Part shown: one piece after another, positions 1 through 9,522 of the stretch
How positions within the stretch are numbered: the stretch's first letter is position 1
Layout of the letters: each line of letters begins with the position of its first letter
Assembly: GCF_036327775.1 (NCBI RefSeq)
Contig: NZ_CP109598.1
Coordinates: 2,852,001-2,916,000, forward strand
Length of the DNA: 64,000 bases
Source of the DNA: Streptomyces sp. NBC_01498
GTDB taxonomy: Bacteria; Actinomycetota; Actinomycetes; Streptomycetales; Streptomycetaceae
Direction: 5' to 3'
Program-made: the position numbers and the translations under genes
Notes under the pieces: generated by a model
Told to the model about the DNA's origin: nothing
Seen by the model: only the letters and a program-made list of their open reading frames with translations
Database searches by the model: none

Positions 1-305
1 GGAACACCGAGCCGCAGCAGCCGCTCGCCGGCGAAGCCGCCCGCGCCGCGACGCTGAAGCGAATGCCAGGCACCGAGACCGGAGATGAGGAACAGCAGCG
101 GCATGGCCCAGACGACCCCGAACCCGGCGATGATCATGACGGCTTCGGTGGTCTCGGCGTTCTTCACGTAGAAGTCGTCGTCGGCTGCGAACACGAGCGC
201 CGAGTGGAAGAACACCAGCCCGACCACGACCAGCATCCGGATCGCGTCCAACTCCGCCCGCCGCTCCGGTAACGGTGCCCCCGCCGGTTCCGCGCGCGTC
301 GCCAT
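1..305 (-). CDS. Acyltransferase family 3 membrane protein, N-terminal part (cut by window edge)
   Basis: The reading frame begins at ATG 305-303 and runs open to base 1, giving the first 101 residues of a protein whose remainder lies outside the window. After a polar start come the segment RRAELDAIRMLVVVGLVFFH, a second hydrophobic stretch (about residues 60-80, VMIIAGFGVVWAMPLLFLIS) and a basic segment. The pattern of a basic LDxxR start leading into a helix with an H, then a helix ending in LISG, is what integral-membrane acyltransferase-3 proteins (OafA/MdoC type) show at their N-terminus. These move acyl groups onto extracytoplasmic glycans or lipids. The substrate cannot be guessed from this fragment. 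Confidence 0.75.
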   Translation of the reverse strand, partial: MATRAEPAGAPLPERRAELDAIRMLVVVGLVFFHSALVFAADDDFYVKNAETTEAVMIIAGFGVVWAMPLLFLISGLGAWHSLQRRGAGGFAGERLLRLGV

Positions 306-643
306 GTCCGTGCCCCCCGTCGCCCGTACGGCACCAGTGTGGGAAGGGCGGGCGCCGGGCGCCACCCCCGTAACGGACTCGGCCGTGCTCAGTGGCAGCC
401 CTGCGAGGCGGCGGCTGCCCGTCGTACCGGTGCGCACACAGCGAAACGACCTCGGAACACCACGGTCAGGCCGATCCGGATTCCCGTCTCCCGCTGCCGA
501 GTTGAGGAGTCCGGGCGATGCCCGTCGGGCGAAGGGCGGCCTGTTCCCGCCGAGCCCGGACAGGGCGCGCGCTCCATCCTTGACGCGGTGCGGGTCTCGC
601 TCGCGGTCGGTTGAGCGGCGTTCGAGCCCGAAGGCCCCGAGCC
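306..643. other. Intergenic region, no gene recognised
   Basis: About 340 bases between the acyltransferase start and the end of a small minus-strand gene. All six frames contain open stretches typical of high-GC DNA, but none has a ribosome-binding site, Streptomyces-like third-position bias and a recognisable protein together. It should hold the promoter of the acyltransferase gene (minus strand), which I could not place. Confidence 0.4.
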
Positions 644-850
644 TCATTCTCTGCCGTCGGCAAGGCACGCCGGGCAGTTCACGGCGCGCCGCCACTCGTC
701 GGTCTCGCCGTCGGGAGTACCCGCCCCGCAGACCGCCTGCCGGGTGAGGTGGTCCAGAACGCGTAGACGGTGCACGGTCAGTACGTCGTCCCCGACCGTG
801 CCGGGGACAATCTCGCGAGGGTCGTTCGTCATGGGCTTCGCACCTGTCAT
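644..850 (-). CDS. Small hypothetical protein with Cys pairs
   Basis: 68-residue protein. ATG at 850-848 is preceded by GAGG six bases upstream, better than the alternative ATG at 832-830. The sequence has a VLTVHRLRVLDHLTRQAVCG segment and a C-terminal CPAC; with the earlier C this could bind a metal. Similar small proteins are common beside HTH/TPR regulators in Streptomyces, but I do not recognise the family. It is the last of three short minus-strand genes that diverge from the regulator at 1355. Confidence 0.5.
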   Translation of the reverse strand: MTGAKPMTNDPREIVPGTVGDDVLTVHRLRVLDHLTRQAVCGAGTPDGETDEWRRAVNCPACLADGRE

Positions 851-897
851 GTCGTGCCTCTTGTCTTCTACGGGTGGAACCTGCCGAACGGTCCGTC

Positions 898-1053
898 TCA
901 CCGGGGGTACCGAACGGACGCGCGCCGGTTCACCTCGGCGACCAGCGCCCGCAGGCGCGCCATGGTGGCGGACTGCGGCCGGTCCACGTCCTCGGGCCGC
1001 TCCGGTACGGGGGTGGCCGGGTCCCGGTCCTCGTCCTCGTCCTCGTCGGTCAC
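898..1053 (-). CDS. Small acidic hypothetical protein
   Basis: 51 residues from a GTG at 1053-1051. The start codon overlaps the stop of the preceding gene as GTGA, the classic translational-coupling arrangement, and this fixes the start. The N-terminus is strongly acidic (TDEDEDEDRD) and the C-terminus basic (LVAEVNRRASVRYPR). No family recognised. Confidence 0.5.
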   Translation of the reverse strand: MTDEDEDEDRDPATPVPERPEDVDRPQSATMARLRALVAEVNRRASVRYPR

Positions 1054-1247
1054 CGCTCCAGCCCCCCGCGCAGACCGGCCGCGACTCTCCTGAGAACGGC
1101 GGGGGTTGGCGGCGCGTAGCCGGTACGCGGCACCCAGGACGGGGCCAGCCGCCAGAACCCGCCGTCCTCGACGAGGGTGTGCAACAGCTCGACCTCGCTC
1201 ACCGGCGAGGGGTTCTCGTGCCCGGGGGCGCTTGCTTCGTCCGTCAC
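1050..1247 (-). CDS. Small hypothetical protein, first of a three-gene unit
   Basis: 65 residues from GTG 1247-1245, with a full GGAGGAG ribosome-binding site just upstream. The middle reads LLHTLVEDGGFWRLAPSW and the rest is basic. Its stop overlaps the next gene as GTGA, and the gene at 644 follows in the same direction, so the three probably form one transcript diverging from the regulator at 1355. The 108-base gap between the divergent starts would hold both promoters. Function unknown. Confidence 0.55.
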   Translation of the reverse strand: MTDEASAPGHENPSPVSEVELLHTLVEDGGFWRLAPSWVPRTGYAPPTPAVLRRVAAGLRGGLER

Positions 1248-1354
1248 CGCTCTCCTCCAACTCGTCCTGTCGCTCTGGGCAACGCGACGACTACGCACAG
1301 CGCTACGCTTGTCAGGGCGCGAAGCCATAAGACCCATAAGACCGCCGTGAGGGG

Positions 1355-2695
1355 ATGCGAACCGTGGGGGCACTGGAGCCGAACGCAGCACTTGAGCGGC
1401 TGTATCGCGAGACCGGGTGGACGATGCGGCAGCTCGCCCAGGAGATCAACCGCGTCGGAACCGAACGGGGAACCCCTCTCAAGTACCAACAGCCGTCAGT
1501 CACACAGTGGTTGAACGGCCAGTTGCCCAAGGAGAGCGCGCGGCCGGTCATCCTGGAGGCGTTCGCCCGGAGACTGCTCCGCCCCATCACGCACAGCGAG
1601 GCAGGCTTTCCCGCACCCCGGAGGGGGTCGACGCCCCAACCACCCACGCTGGACGGGCTTGTCGACCTCGGAAGGCAGGACATGGACCCGTCCCGCCGAG
1701 GCGTACTCGGCGTGGGGCTTTTCTCGGTGGCGCTCACCATTCCGGGCTGGCCCGATGCGGTCGGCCGCATGGATGCCATGAGGACCGATCCCAAGCGGCG
1801 CGTCGGGCAGGCTGAAATTCAGTCGGTAAAGGACATGACCGACCGTCTGTCCGACCTTGACGACGACTTCGGTGGACGCTACGCACGCCCCATGGCTGCC
1901 GCCTTCCTGGTGAATACCGTTGCCCCGTATCTCAAGGCAACGGCATCGAGCGAAACTCGCAAATCGATGATCTCCGCTGCCTCCCTCCTCTGCTATCTGA
2001 CCGGATGGATGGCGGTGGACGAGGGAGCGCACGGTCGGGCGCAGGAGTATTACGTAAAGAGTCTGGAACTCGCGGGTGCCAGCGGCGATCGCATGACCTA
2101 TTGCCATGTGCTGCGGGGCATGTCGGTGCAGGCCGCGAATCTCGGCCACGGCGCACCGGCGGTACGGCTCGCGAACGCCGCCGCAGAAGCCTCACCCGAT
2201 TCCGGCGCCCGCATGCGCGCCTTCATGGCGGGACAGCAGGCCCACGCGTACGCCCTGGCAGGCGAGAAGACGAACGCGTTGAACAGTCTGCGCGAGGCGG
2301 AACGCGCCGTGAATCAGGCGGAAAGCCAAGGAAGAAGGTTCGGTGGTTTCAGCTCGGCAACCTTGGCGTACGCCACTGCGGAAGTTCGACATGCCTTGGG
2401 GGACCCGAAGGGAAGCGTGGAGTCTCTGCACGATCACTTCCGCCTCCGGGACTCCACGGACAGGCAGCGCAGTAAGCTGATCTTCAGTTCGCTGCTTGCC
2501 GAAAGGCAACTTCAAATCGGTCACCTGGAGGCGGCGTGCACCACGTGGAACACCATTCTGGATGAGTACCCGGCGATTCACTCGGGTCGGATCGACGGAC
2601 AGGTGAGGAGAATTCCCTCGCTCCTCTCGCCCTACCGGTCCAACCCACTGGCCCGGCAGATCTACGAACGCTCGCGCGAACTCAGCGCGAAGTAG
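1355..2695 (+). CDS. HTH (XRE-like) regulator with C-terminal TPR-like domain
   Basis: 446 residues from the ATG at 1355. Residues about 10-60 (LERLYRETGWTMRQLAQEIN, then SVTQWLNGQLP) make a helix-turn-helix DNA-binding domain. From about residue 150 the protein is helical, with repeats resembling tetratricopeptides (LCYLTGWMAVDEGAHGRAQ, MAGQQAHAYALAGEKTNAL), as in the large Streptomyces family of HTH-TPR regulators. An internal RRGVLGVGLFSVAL looks like a Tat signal but sits about 110 residues in and is a recurrent feature of this family, not a secretion signal. It likely controls the divergent small genes and itself. The ligand sensed is unknown. Confidence 0.8.
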   Translation: MRTVGALEPNAALERLYRETGWTMRQLAQEINRVGTERGTPLKYQQPSVTQWLNGQLPKESARPVILEAFARRLLRPITHSEAGFPAPRRGSTPQPPTLDGLVDLGRQDMDPSRRGVLGVGLFSVALTIPGWPDAVGRMDAMRTDPKRRVGQAEIQSVKDMTDRLSDLDDDFGGRYARPMAAAFLVNTVAPYLKATASSETRKSMISAASLLCYLTGWMAVDEGAHGRAQEYYVKSLELAGASGDRMTYCHVLRGMSVQAANLGHGAPAVRLANAAAEASPDSGARMRAFMAGQQAHAYALAGEKTNALNSLREAERAVNQAESQGRRFGGFSSATLAYATAEVRHALGDPKGSVESLHDHFRLRDSTDRQRSKLIFSSLLAERQLQIGHLEAACTTWNTILDEYPAIHSGRIDGQVRRIPSLLSPYRSNPLARQIYERSRELSAK

Positions 2696-2723
2696 GGGCG
2701 CCACCGCGCCGACCTTCCATCGC

Positions 2724-3218
2724 TCAGGGCATGTCCGGCCCCGCCAGCCCCGAGGTCCATGCCCGTTGTTCCGCCGTGTCCGGGACCAGCAGGCCGCGGG
2801 CGGCCTTCAGGGCCGACCACGCCTCCGCCTCCGTCGTGCCGCGCAGGATCAGGAGTGCGGCTGCCAGGAGTGACGCGCGGCCTATGCCCGCGCGGCAGTG
2901 GGTGACCACGTGGGCGCCCGACGCGAGGTCCGCCGTCAGGGCGCGGAGGGTGGGAAGGACCATCGGCAGGTCCGGAGTCGTACGGTCCGGGATGGGGAGC
3001 CAGACGTGGCGCAGCCCCGCCGACTCCGCCGCCGACTCCTCGTCCGTCAGGTCCAGTTCCGCCAGTTCGGGATCGGTCAGCGCGCAGACCAGCACGTCCA
3101 CGCCCGCCGTGCGCAGCGCGCGCATCTCGTCCTCCAGCCAGTCGCCGCCCCGGGGGCGGGCCATGGTGCTGAGCCGGCCGGGGCCGGGCAGGGCGACGGT
3201 GAACAGAGTGGGTCGCAT
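2724..3218 (-). CDS. Protein tyrosine / dual-specificity phosphatase family protein
   Basis: 164 residues. The phosphatase loop HCRAGIGRAS (H107, C108, R114, S116) matches the HCX5R(S/T) signature, with C108 as the nucleophile. The aspartate in IPDRT (D78) sits where the general acid is expected. The short length and DVLVCALTDPELAEL segment fit small Cys-based phosphatases of the dual-specificity type. It is convergent with the regulator gene and divergent from the aminopeptidase gene. The substrate is not evident. Confidence 0.85.
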   Translation of the reverse strand: MRPTLFTVALPGPGRLSTMARPRGGDWLEDEMRALRTAGVDVLVCALTDPELAELDLTDEESAAESAGLRHVWLPIPDRTTPDLPMVLPTLRALTADLASGAHVVTHCRAGIGRASLLAAALLILRGTTEAEAWSALKAARGLLVPDTAEQRAWTSGLAGPDMP

Positions 3219-3231
3219 GACAGGAGCATAG

Positions 3232-4326
<1,095 letters not shown>

Positions 4327-4359
4327 CCACCCGGTGACCGCAGGTGAGCGTCCGCGCAC

Positions 4360-4413
4360 CTGAGCAGCACCCGGGCAGCACCCCGAGCAACATCTGAGCA
4401 GCACCCGGGCAGC
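4360..4413. repeat. Two direct copies of a 20-bp repeat
   Basis: The 20-mer ctgagcagcacccgggcagc occurs at 4360-4379 and again at 4394-4413, with further degenerate agcac/gagc units around it, in the spacer after the aminopeptidase gene. No function is apparent. Confidence 0.6.
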
Positions 4414-4468
4414 GCCCGAGCGGCACCGTCAGGCACTGACGCCCTTGCCCGCTCCCGTACCGGACAGT

Positions 4469-4508
4469 GGTCCGCCCCGCCGTACGCTTTCGTACGGCGG
4501 GGCGGACC
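4469..4508. terminator. Bidirectional stem-loop terminator
   Basis: Perfect 18-bp stem (4469-4486 with 4491-4508) and a cttt loop between two convergent genes: the aminopeptidase (+) and the LolA-like gene (-). There is no U tract, which is usual for Streptomyces terminators. Confidence 0.8.
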
Positions 4509-4549
4509 CACTCACGCGCGGCGAGGACGTGACGTCGCCGCGTCTCGCG

Positions 4550-5839
4550 CTACTTCGCCGCGTTGGCCGCCTTCACCAGCGTGTCCTGGGTGACCGCGCC
4601 GACGTAGACCTCGCCGTCGTCCGTCATCAGGGCGTTCACCAGGCGGGTCTTGAAGACCGTGCCCGAACCGAACTTGCCTTCGACCTTGTCGCCGAGAGCG
4701 TCCAGGAACTGCCGCGCCTCGGCGGGCGCGTCCTTCGTCGCCCCGCCCGGCCCCTTGCCCCCGGTGTCGAGCCGGACCACGGTGGTCCAGCCCTCGCCGA
4801 TGACGTTCGGCTCGCTGCCGGGGCCCATGACACCGTCGGCGTCCTTGAGGTCCTTCAGGCCCTCGGGCGCCTTGTGGGTGTCCTTCCCGCCGGCGCGCTC
4901 CGCCTCGTCGGCCTCCGTCACCTTCGCGCCCTTGGGGGGCGTGAAGTCGAAGGTGGACGCGGCGGGCCGGGAGAAGTCGACCTTGGTGAAGCCGACGTCG
5001 ATGGCGGCCTTGCCGCCGCCGCTCGGCCGCAGGGTGAATTTCAGCGGCGTACCGGTCTCGGAGTCGACCGCCACCGTGACCGAGCCGATGGTCGAGCCGG
5101 ACTGCTTGGGCTTGATCAGCAGCTGGTAGGCGTCCCGGCCGGCGACGCGCGCCGTGCCGTCCACCGTCACCGCCGTGGTGTCGCCCGCGGCCTTCAGCGC
5201 CTCACGCGCGAAGTCGCGGGGGGTGGCGGGCAGGTCCTCCGGGACCGGCCCGCCCTTGTCGGCGCCCTTGCCCGCGTCCCTGCCGGGGGACTTCGCGGCG
5301 CCACCCGGGACCTCGGCGTGGTACGCCTCGTTGGAGGCGCTGTCGTACGCCCACACCTCGTCGTCGTTGTGGATGAGGCTGTACTCGTCGGCGCTGTCGA
5401 GGATCGACACCCGCTGCCGCTCGGGCCCGTCGGCGGCGACCCGCAGGGTGTGCTCGCCGGTGGCCAGCTCCATCGCGCGGGCGGTCGGGTCGGCGGCCGA
5501 ACCGCTGCCCCCGGCGCCGCCCTTCGGCGCGAACGCCCCGGCGGCGGAACCGCCGAGACCGCCCAGCGACGGGAAGCCCAGGTCGGTGGAGACCTTGACC
5601 GTGCCCGAGAACCGCTCGGTCTCGGACGCCGCGATCTTCTCGATCAGCTCCTCGGCGCTGATCTTCGGCAGGTCGGGGTCGCCCGACGCGGCGAGCGCGG
5701 GGACGAGTCCGATGGTCGCCGCGGCCACACCGGCCACCGCGATCGGGACCACGTAGCGGGACGCTCTGCCACGGCCCGCCGGAGCGTCGCCGGACTCGCC
5801 GGACCGGCCGGTGATCAGTGCGCTGTCGTTCGGTGCCAT
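4550..5839 (-). CDS. LolA/RseB-like exported lipoprotein-sensor-type protein
   Basis: 429 residues from ATG 5839-5837, with GGAGGT upstream. A basic cytoplasmic head is followed by one hydrophobic segment (residues about 29-51, YVVPIAVAGVAAATIGLVPA) that anchors or exports it. Outside lies LPKISAEELIEKIAASETER then FSGTVKVSTDLG, the opening of the LolA/RseB-like fold annotated in actinobacteria as outer-membrane-lipoprotein-carrier-like protein. A Gly/Ser-rich loop interrupts the first sheet and a Lys/Gly-rich loop follows about residue 170. The fold binds lipid or peptide tails in other bacteria; the ligand here is unknown. Confidence 0.7.
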   Translation of the reverse strand: MAPNDSALITGRSGESGDAPAGRGRASRYVVPIAVAGVAAATIGLVPALAASGDPDLPKISAEELIEKIAASETERFSGTVKVSTDLGFPSLGGLGGSAAGAFAPKGGAGGSGSAADPTARAMELATGEHTLRVAADGPERQRVSILDSADEYSLIHNDDEVWAYDSASNEAYHAEVPGGAAKSPGRDAGKGADKGGPVPEDLPATPRDFAREALKAAGDTTAVTVDGTARVAGRDAYQLLIKPKQSGSTIGSVTVAVDSETGTPLKFTLRPSGGGKAAIDVGFTKVDFSRPAASTFDFTPPKGAKVTEADEAERAGGKDTHKAPEGLKDLKDADGVMGPGSEPNVIGEGWTTVVRLDTGGKGPGGATKDAPAEARQFLDALGDKVEGKFGSGTVFKTRLVNALMTDDGEVYVGAVTQDTLVKAANAAK

Positions 5840-6121
5840 GTGTGCGTTACCTCCGTGGTCGGCGGCTCCGGACCCTGCGCTTACCCACCCTGCCGCCATT
5901 CTTACCTGTCGTGGTCCGGGTGGGTGTTGTCCATCAGACCAAATCGGCCGCGCGGAGGCGTCAGCCCGGGGGAGCAACCTGGCGTACTGCTGCGGTATGA
6001 CGATCGGAGCCGTACCCTCCCCCATCCAGTAGGGGTCGGGGGTGTGCGACCAGGGGCGCCAACGGGCGTACGCGGCGGGCCCGGTGGGCCGGTAAGGCCG
6101 GCCCGCAGGGGGGACCAGGGA

Positions 6122-6205
6122 AGTCGGCCGCGCGCGAACAGCCGGCCCACTCCGGTGGACGACGGCAGTCGGCCGCGCGGGAACGGCCGGCCCACTCCGG
6201 TGGAC
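6122..6205. repeat. Two 39-bp direct repeats in a GC-rich spacer
   Basis: The spacer 5840-6295 (456 bases, no gene recognised) carries two near-identical 39-bp copies at 6122-6160 and 6167-6205, differing at two positions, followed by degenerate copies of gaccaggcgg(g/a)tcgg. The element lies just downstream of the polyprenyl synthase gene and upstream of the LolA-like gene, which are both on the minus strand. Confidence 0.6.
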
Positions 6206-6295
6206 CAGGCGGGTCGGTCCGCCGGACGAGGACGCGCGCGCCACCCGCCCGACCAGGCGGATCGGCCCCCGGACGGAAACGCCCGACCAGGACGG

Positions 6296-7306
6296 TCAGC
6301 CCGCCCGGTGCACCACCGCGTCGCACAGCTCCAGCAGCGCCGCCTTCGCGTAGCACTCCGGCAGCGGCGCGAGCGCGGCACGCGCCTCCTCCGCGTACCG
6401 GACGGTGTCCCGCCGGGCCTGCTCCAGCGCCGGGTGGGCGCGCAGCCTGCGCAGGACCTCGGCGTGCCGGGCGTCGTCCGTCAGGTCCCCGTCCAGCAGC
6501 GCGACCAGTTCGACGTCGTCCGGGCGGCCGTGCTCCTGGGCCTGGGCGCGCAGCAGCAGCACCGGCAGGGTGGGGATGCCCTCGCGGAGGTCGGTGCCGG
6601 GGGTCTTGCCGGACTCGTGGGAGTCGCTGGCGATGTCGAGGACGTCGTCGGCGAGCTGGAAGGCGACGCCGAGCCGTTCGCCGTACTGGGTGAGGATGTC
6701 GGTGACCGCCTCGCCCGCACCGGAGGTCAGGGCGCCGAAGCGGCCGGACACGGCGAACAGCGCGCCGGTCTTCCCGGCGAGCACGTCGAGGTAGTGGCCG
6801 ACCGGGTCGCGCCCGTCGCGCGGTCCCGCCGTCTCCAGGATCTGGCCCGTCACCAGCCGTTCGAACGCCTCGGCCTGGATGCGTACGGCCTCCGGGCCGA
6901 GGTCGGCCAGGATGTGCGAGGCGCGCGCGAAGAGGAAGTCGCCGGTGAGGACCGCGACGGAGTTGCCCCAGCGGCTGTTCGCGCTGCCGACACCCCGGCG
7001 AACGTCCGCCTCGTCCATCACGTCGTCGTGGTAGAGCGTCGCCAGGTGGGTCAGCTCGACGACCACGGCCGCCGGGACGATGCCGGGGGCGTACGGGTCG
7101 CCGAACTGGGCCGCCAGCATCACGACCAGCGGCCGGAACCGCTTGCCGCCCGCCCGCACCAGGTGCTGGGCCGCCTCCGTGATGAAGGGGACGTCACTCT
7201 TGGTGGCTTCGAGGAGACCCGCCTCCACGGCCGACAATCCGCTCAGGACATCGGCTTCAAGAGCCGGGTCCCGCACGCTCAGCCCGAACGGCCCGACGAC
7301 GGTCAC
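6296..7306 (-). CDS. Long-chain (E)-polyprenyl diphosphate synthase
   Basis: 336 residues. Shows GGKRFRP (residues 53-59), the first aspartate-rich motif DDVMDEAD (D94, D95, D98) and the second DDVLDIASD (D220, D221, D224), the metal-diphosphate sites of trans-prenyltransferases. The enzyme condenses isopentenyl diphosphate units into the side chain of menaquinone. The residues before the first motif are LATLYH, with small side chains at -4/-5, which fits long products. Given the futalosine pathway, polyprenyl reductase and complex I genes in the window, a menaquinone role (hepta- to nonaprenyl) is the natural inference; chain length cannot be read from the sequence. Confidence 0.9.
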   Translation of the reverse strand: MTVVGPFGLSVRDPALEADVLSGLSAVEAGLLEATKSDVPFITEAAQHLVRAGGKRFRPLVVMLAAQFGDPYAPGIVPAAVVVELTHLATLYHDDVMDEADVRRGVGSANSRWGNSVAVLTGDFLFARASHILADLGPEAVRIQAEAFERLVTGQILETAGPRDGRDPVGHYLDVLAGKTGALFAVSGRFGALTSGAGEAVTDILTQYGERLGVAFQLADDVLDIASDSHESGKTPGTDLREGIPTLPVLLLRAQAQEHGRPDDVELVALLDGDLTDDARHAEVLRRLRAHPALEQARRDTVRYAEEARAALAPLPECYAKAALLELCDAVVHRAG

Positions 7307-7623
7307 GAGGGATACTCCTGTCTGCTGACGATCACATGGATTGTCGATGTGTCGCTGCTGTCATTCAAGTCAGCGTATCCGGTCGGGATTCGATCACCAT
7401 GGGCGCCTTCCCGGCTCCGCCCGTATGTTCGCGATAAGTAAATAAGACAGGAACTGACCCCATTTGCCGGTACGTCCTGCCCGATCGGGCTACCCCGGCA
7501 CGGCACCCCAACGCCCCTCCCCAGTCCGGCCATTCAGGTCATAGCGCGCGCTTCGCCCCTCCCGTCGGCGGGCGGCCCCCACGTAACGTGTCCCCCATCG
7601 ATCCGGAAAGCGAGGCAGTACCC
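7307..7623. other. Divergent intergenic region (317 bases)
   Basis: Separates the polyprenyl synthase (-) from fumarylacetoacetase (+) and must contain both promoters. A taacgt hexamer (TAnnnT type) around 7584-7589 could be a -10 for the plus-strand gene. For the minus strand TTGAAT, a 17-base gap and GACAAT lie within about 60 bases of the start. Both are weak. The middle (7420-7470) is locally AT-richer than its surroundings. Confidence 0.3.
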
Positions 7624-8847
7624 ATGCCCGAGCAGAGCCCGCTCGAACTGGCCGAGGGCGATCCCTTCGGTCCGCACAACCTCCCCTACGGCGTCTTCAG
7701 CACGGCCGACGAGCCCGACCGCCGCCGGCTCGGCGTCCGTATCGGCGGGTACGTGCTCGACGCCGGGGCCGCCGCGCAGACACTGGGCTCCCCGTACGCG
7801 GCGCTGCTGGCCCAGCCCTGTCTCAACCCGCTGATGGCCGCCGGACGCACCGCCTGGCGCGATGTGCGCCGGGCCCTCACCGCCTGGGTCACGGTCCCCG
7901 CGCACCGCCCGGACATAGAGCCGCTGCTGCACCCGCTCGGCGCCGTCACGATGCGCCTGCCGTACGAGGTCGCCGACTGGGTCGACTTCTACGCCAGCGA
8001 GCACCACGCCACCAACCTCGGCCGGATCTTCCGGCCCGGCGGCGAGGCCCTGACCCCCAACTGGAAGCACCTGCCGATCGGTTACCACGGCCGCGCGGGC
8101 ACGGTCGTCGTCTCGGGGACGGACGTGGTGCGCCCGTCCGGGCAGCGTAAGGGCCCCGCCGACGCCGAACCGGTCTTCGGCCCCTCGGTCAGGCTCGACA
8201 TCGAGACGGAGGTCGGCTTCGTGGTCGGCGCCCCGTCGCCGATGGGCCGCCCGGTCCCGCTGTCCGCCTTCGAGGACCACGTCTTCGGTCTGTCGCTGCT
8301 CAACGACTGGTCGGCGCGGGACATCCAGGGCTGGGAGAACGTGCCCCTGGGGCCCTTCCTGGGCAAGTCCTTCGCCACGTCCGTGTCGGCCTGGGTGACC
8401 CCGCTGGAGGCCCTGGACGCGGCGCGGGTGGCTCCCCCGGCCCGTACGCACCGGCTGCTGCCGTATCTGGACGACGCGGACGAGGAGGTACCCGGCGGCT
8501 TCGACCTGCGGATCACGGTCAGCCTCAACGGCCAGGTCCTCGCCGAGCCGCCCTTCGCCGGCATGTACTGGACGGCTGCCCAGCAGCTGGCCCACATGAC
8601 GGTGAACGGCGCCTCGCTGCGTACGGGCGACCTGTACGGCTCCGGCACGGTCAGCGGCCCCGAGCGCGCGCAGCGCGGGTCCCTGATCGAGCTGTCGTGG
8701 AACGGCACCGAGCCGATCGAACTGGCGGAGGGGGTGCGGACGTTCCTGGAGGACGGCGACGAGGTCACCCTCACCGCCTGGGCGCCGGGCCCGGACGGCG
8801 TCCGGGTCGGCCTGGGCGAGGTCACCGGCCGGGTGGTCGCCGGGTGA
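7624..8847 (+). CDS. fahA: Fumarylacetoacetase
   Basis: 407 residues. ATG 7624 is preceded by GAGGCAG and matches the family start (PHNLPYGVF). Metal ligands and catalytic residues align with mouse FAH at a constant offset of 5: D121, E194, E196, D228 and the general base H128. It hydrolyses fumarylacetoacetate to fumarate and acetoacetate, the last step of tyrosine and phenylalanine degradation. No other gene of that pathway is adjacent. The next gene starts inside its stop codon (GTGA). Confidence 0.95.
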   Translation: MPEQSPLELAEGDPFGPHNLPYGVFSTADEPDRRRLGVRIGGYVLDAGAAAQTLGSPYAALLAQPCLNPLMAAGRTAWRDVRRALTAWVTVPAHRPDIEPLLHPLGAVTMRLPYEVADWVDFYASEHHATNLGRIFRPGGEALTPNWKHLPIGYHGRAGTVVVSGTDVVRPSGQRKGPADAEPVFGPSVRLDIETEVGFVVGAPSPMGRPVPLSAFEDHVFGLSLLNDWSARDIQGWENVPLGPFLGKSFATSVSAWVTPLEALDAARVAPPARTHRLLPYLDDADEEVPGGFDLRITVSLNGQVLAEPPFAGMYWTAAQQLAHMTVNGASLRTGDLYGSGTVSGPERAQRGSLIELSWNGTEPIELAEGVRTFLEDGDEVTLTAWAPGPDGVRVGLGEVTGRVVAG

Positions 8848-9143
8848 GGACGGGCCTGCGTCCGCTGCTGGCCCTGCTCCTGGTGCTGCTGGGGGTACTG
8901 GCGGCGGCGCTCGCCCTGCGGGGCCGCGGGCCCGAGCCCGGCTACGAGGACGGCTACACCTTCGGCCGTGACAAGGGCCCGGCCGGCCATCTGGGCGGCG
9001 CCGACGCGTCCGACACCGGGGCGGCCGAGTCCGAGTGCGGCGAGCACGGGGAGAGCGACGGCATACGCGTGAACGACCGCTGGACGGCCGGCTGCGTGGA
9101 CGGCGCGCTGCGCCTGCCGAAGAATCCGCCGCCCGCCCCCTGA
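8844..9143 (+). CDS. Small membrane-anchored or secreted hypothetical protein
   Basis: 99 residues from GTG 8844, overlapping the fahA stop as GTGA, so it is translationally coupled. A basic RTGLR head and a hydrophobic run (LLALLLVLLGVLAAALAL, about residues 7-24) form a signal anchor. The outer part has YEDGYTFGRDKG and two Cys that could pair. Its coupling to fahA suggests co-expression, not necessarily shared function. No family recognised. Confidence 0.65.
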   Translation: MRTGLRPLLALLLVLLGVLAAALALRGRGPEPGYEDGYTFGRDKGPAGHLGGADASDTGAAESECGEHGESDGIRVNDRWTAGCVDGALRLPKNPPPAP

Positions 9144-9220
9144 GCGGCCGGTCCCGGCCGGGAGGCCGGTGGACGGCGAAGGGCGCGGCCTCGGCGAGCG
9201 GCCCGTGGACACCGAGGGGC

Positions 9221-9466
9221 CCGGCCTCGGCGAGCGGCCCGTCGGCGCCGAGGGGCGCGGCCCGGCCGGGAGGTCCGTGAGCGCCGAAGGGCGCGGCGCG
9301 GCTCAGCGGCGTGAACGGCGAGCGGTCCGTGAACGGCGAAGGCCCGGCCTCGGCGAGCGGCCCGTCGGCGCCGAGGAGCCCGGCCCGGCCGGGAGGCCCG
9401 TGAACGCCGAAGGGCCCGGCCCGGCTCAGCGGCGTGAACGGCGAGCGGTCCGTGAACGCCGAGGGG
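9221..9466. repeat. Tandem 123-bp imperfect duplication leading into the nuo terminator
   Basis: In the 379-base gap 9144-9522, bases 9221-9343 and 9344-9466 are two copies of a 123-bp unit, itself built of shorter degenerate units containing gtgaacgccgaagggc or gagcggcccgtcggcgccgagg. The last unit merges into the left arm of the terminator at 9458. It looks like expansion of the terminator arm by slippage. Open frames across it come from base composition and are not coding. Confidence 0.7.
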
Positions 9467-9496
9467 CCCCACCGGATGTCGGTGGGGCCCCTCGGC
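9458..9496. terminator. Bidirectional terminator ending the nuo operon
   Basis: Perfect 17-bp stem (9458-9474 with 9480-9496) with a 5-base gatgt loop. It lies between the fahA unit (+) and nuoN (-), 27 bases beyond the nuoN stop, and can end both transcripts. Confidence 0.88.
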
Positions 9497-9522
9497 ATGT
9501 ACGGACGGGCGCGGGATACGCG

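Noticed and set aside
9144..9460. Open frames through the repeat block
   Set aside because: Frames on both strands stay open only because the repeat is GC-rich and a multiple of three; there are no ribosome sites and the translations are Gly/Pro/Arg repeats.
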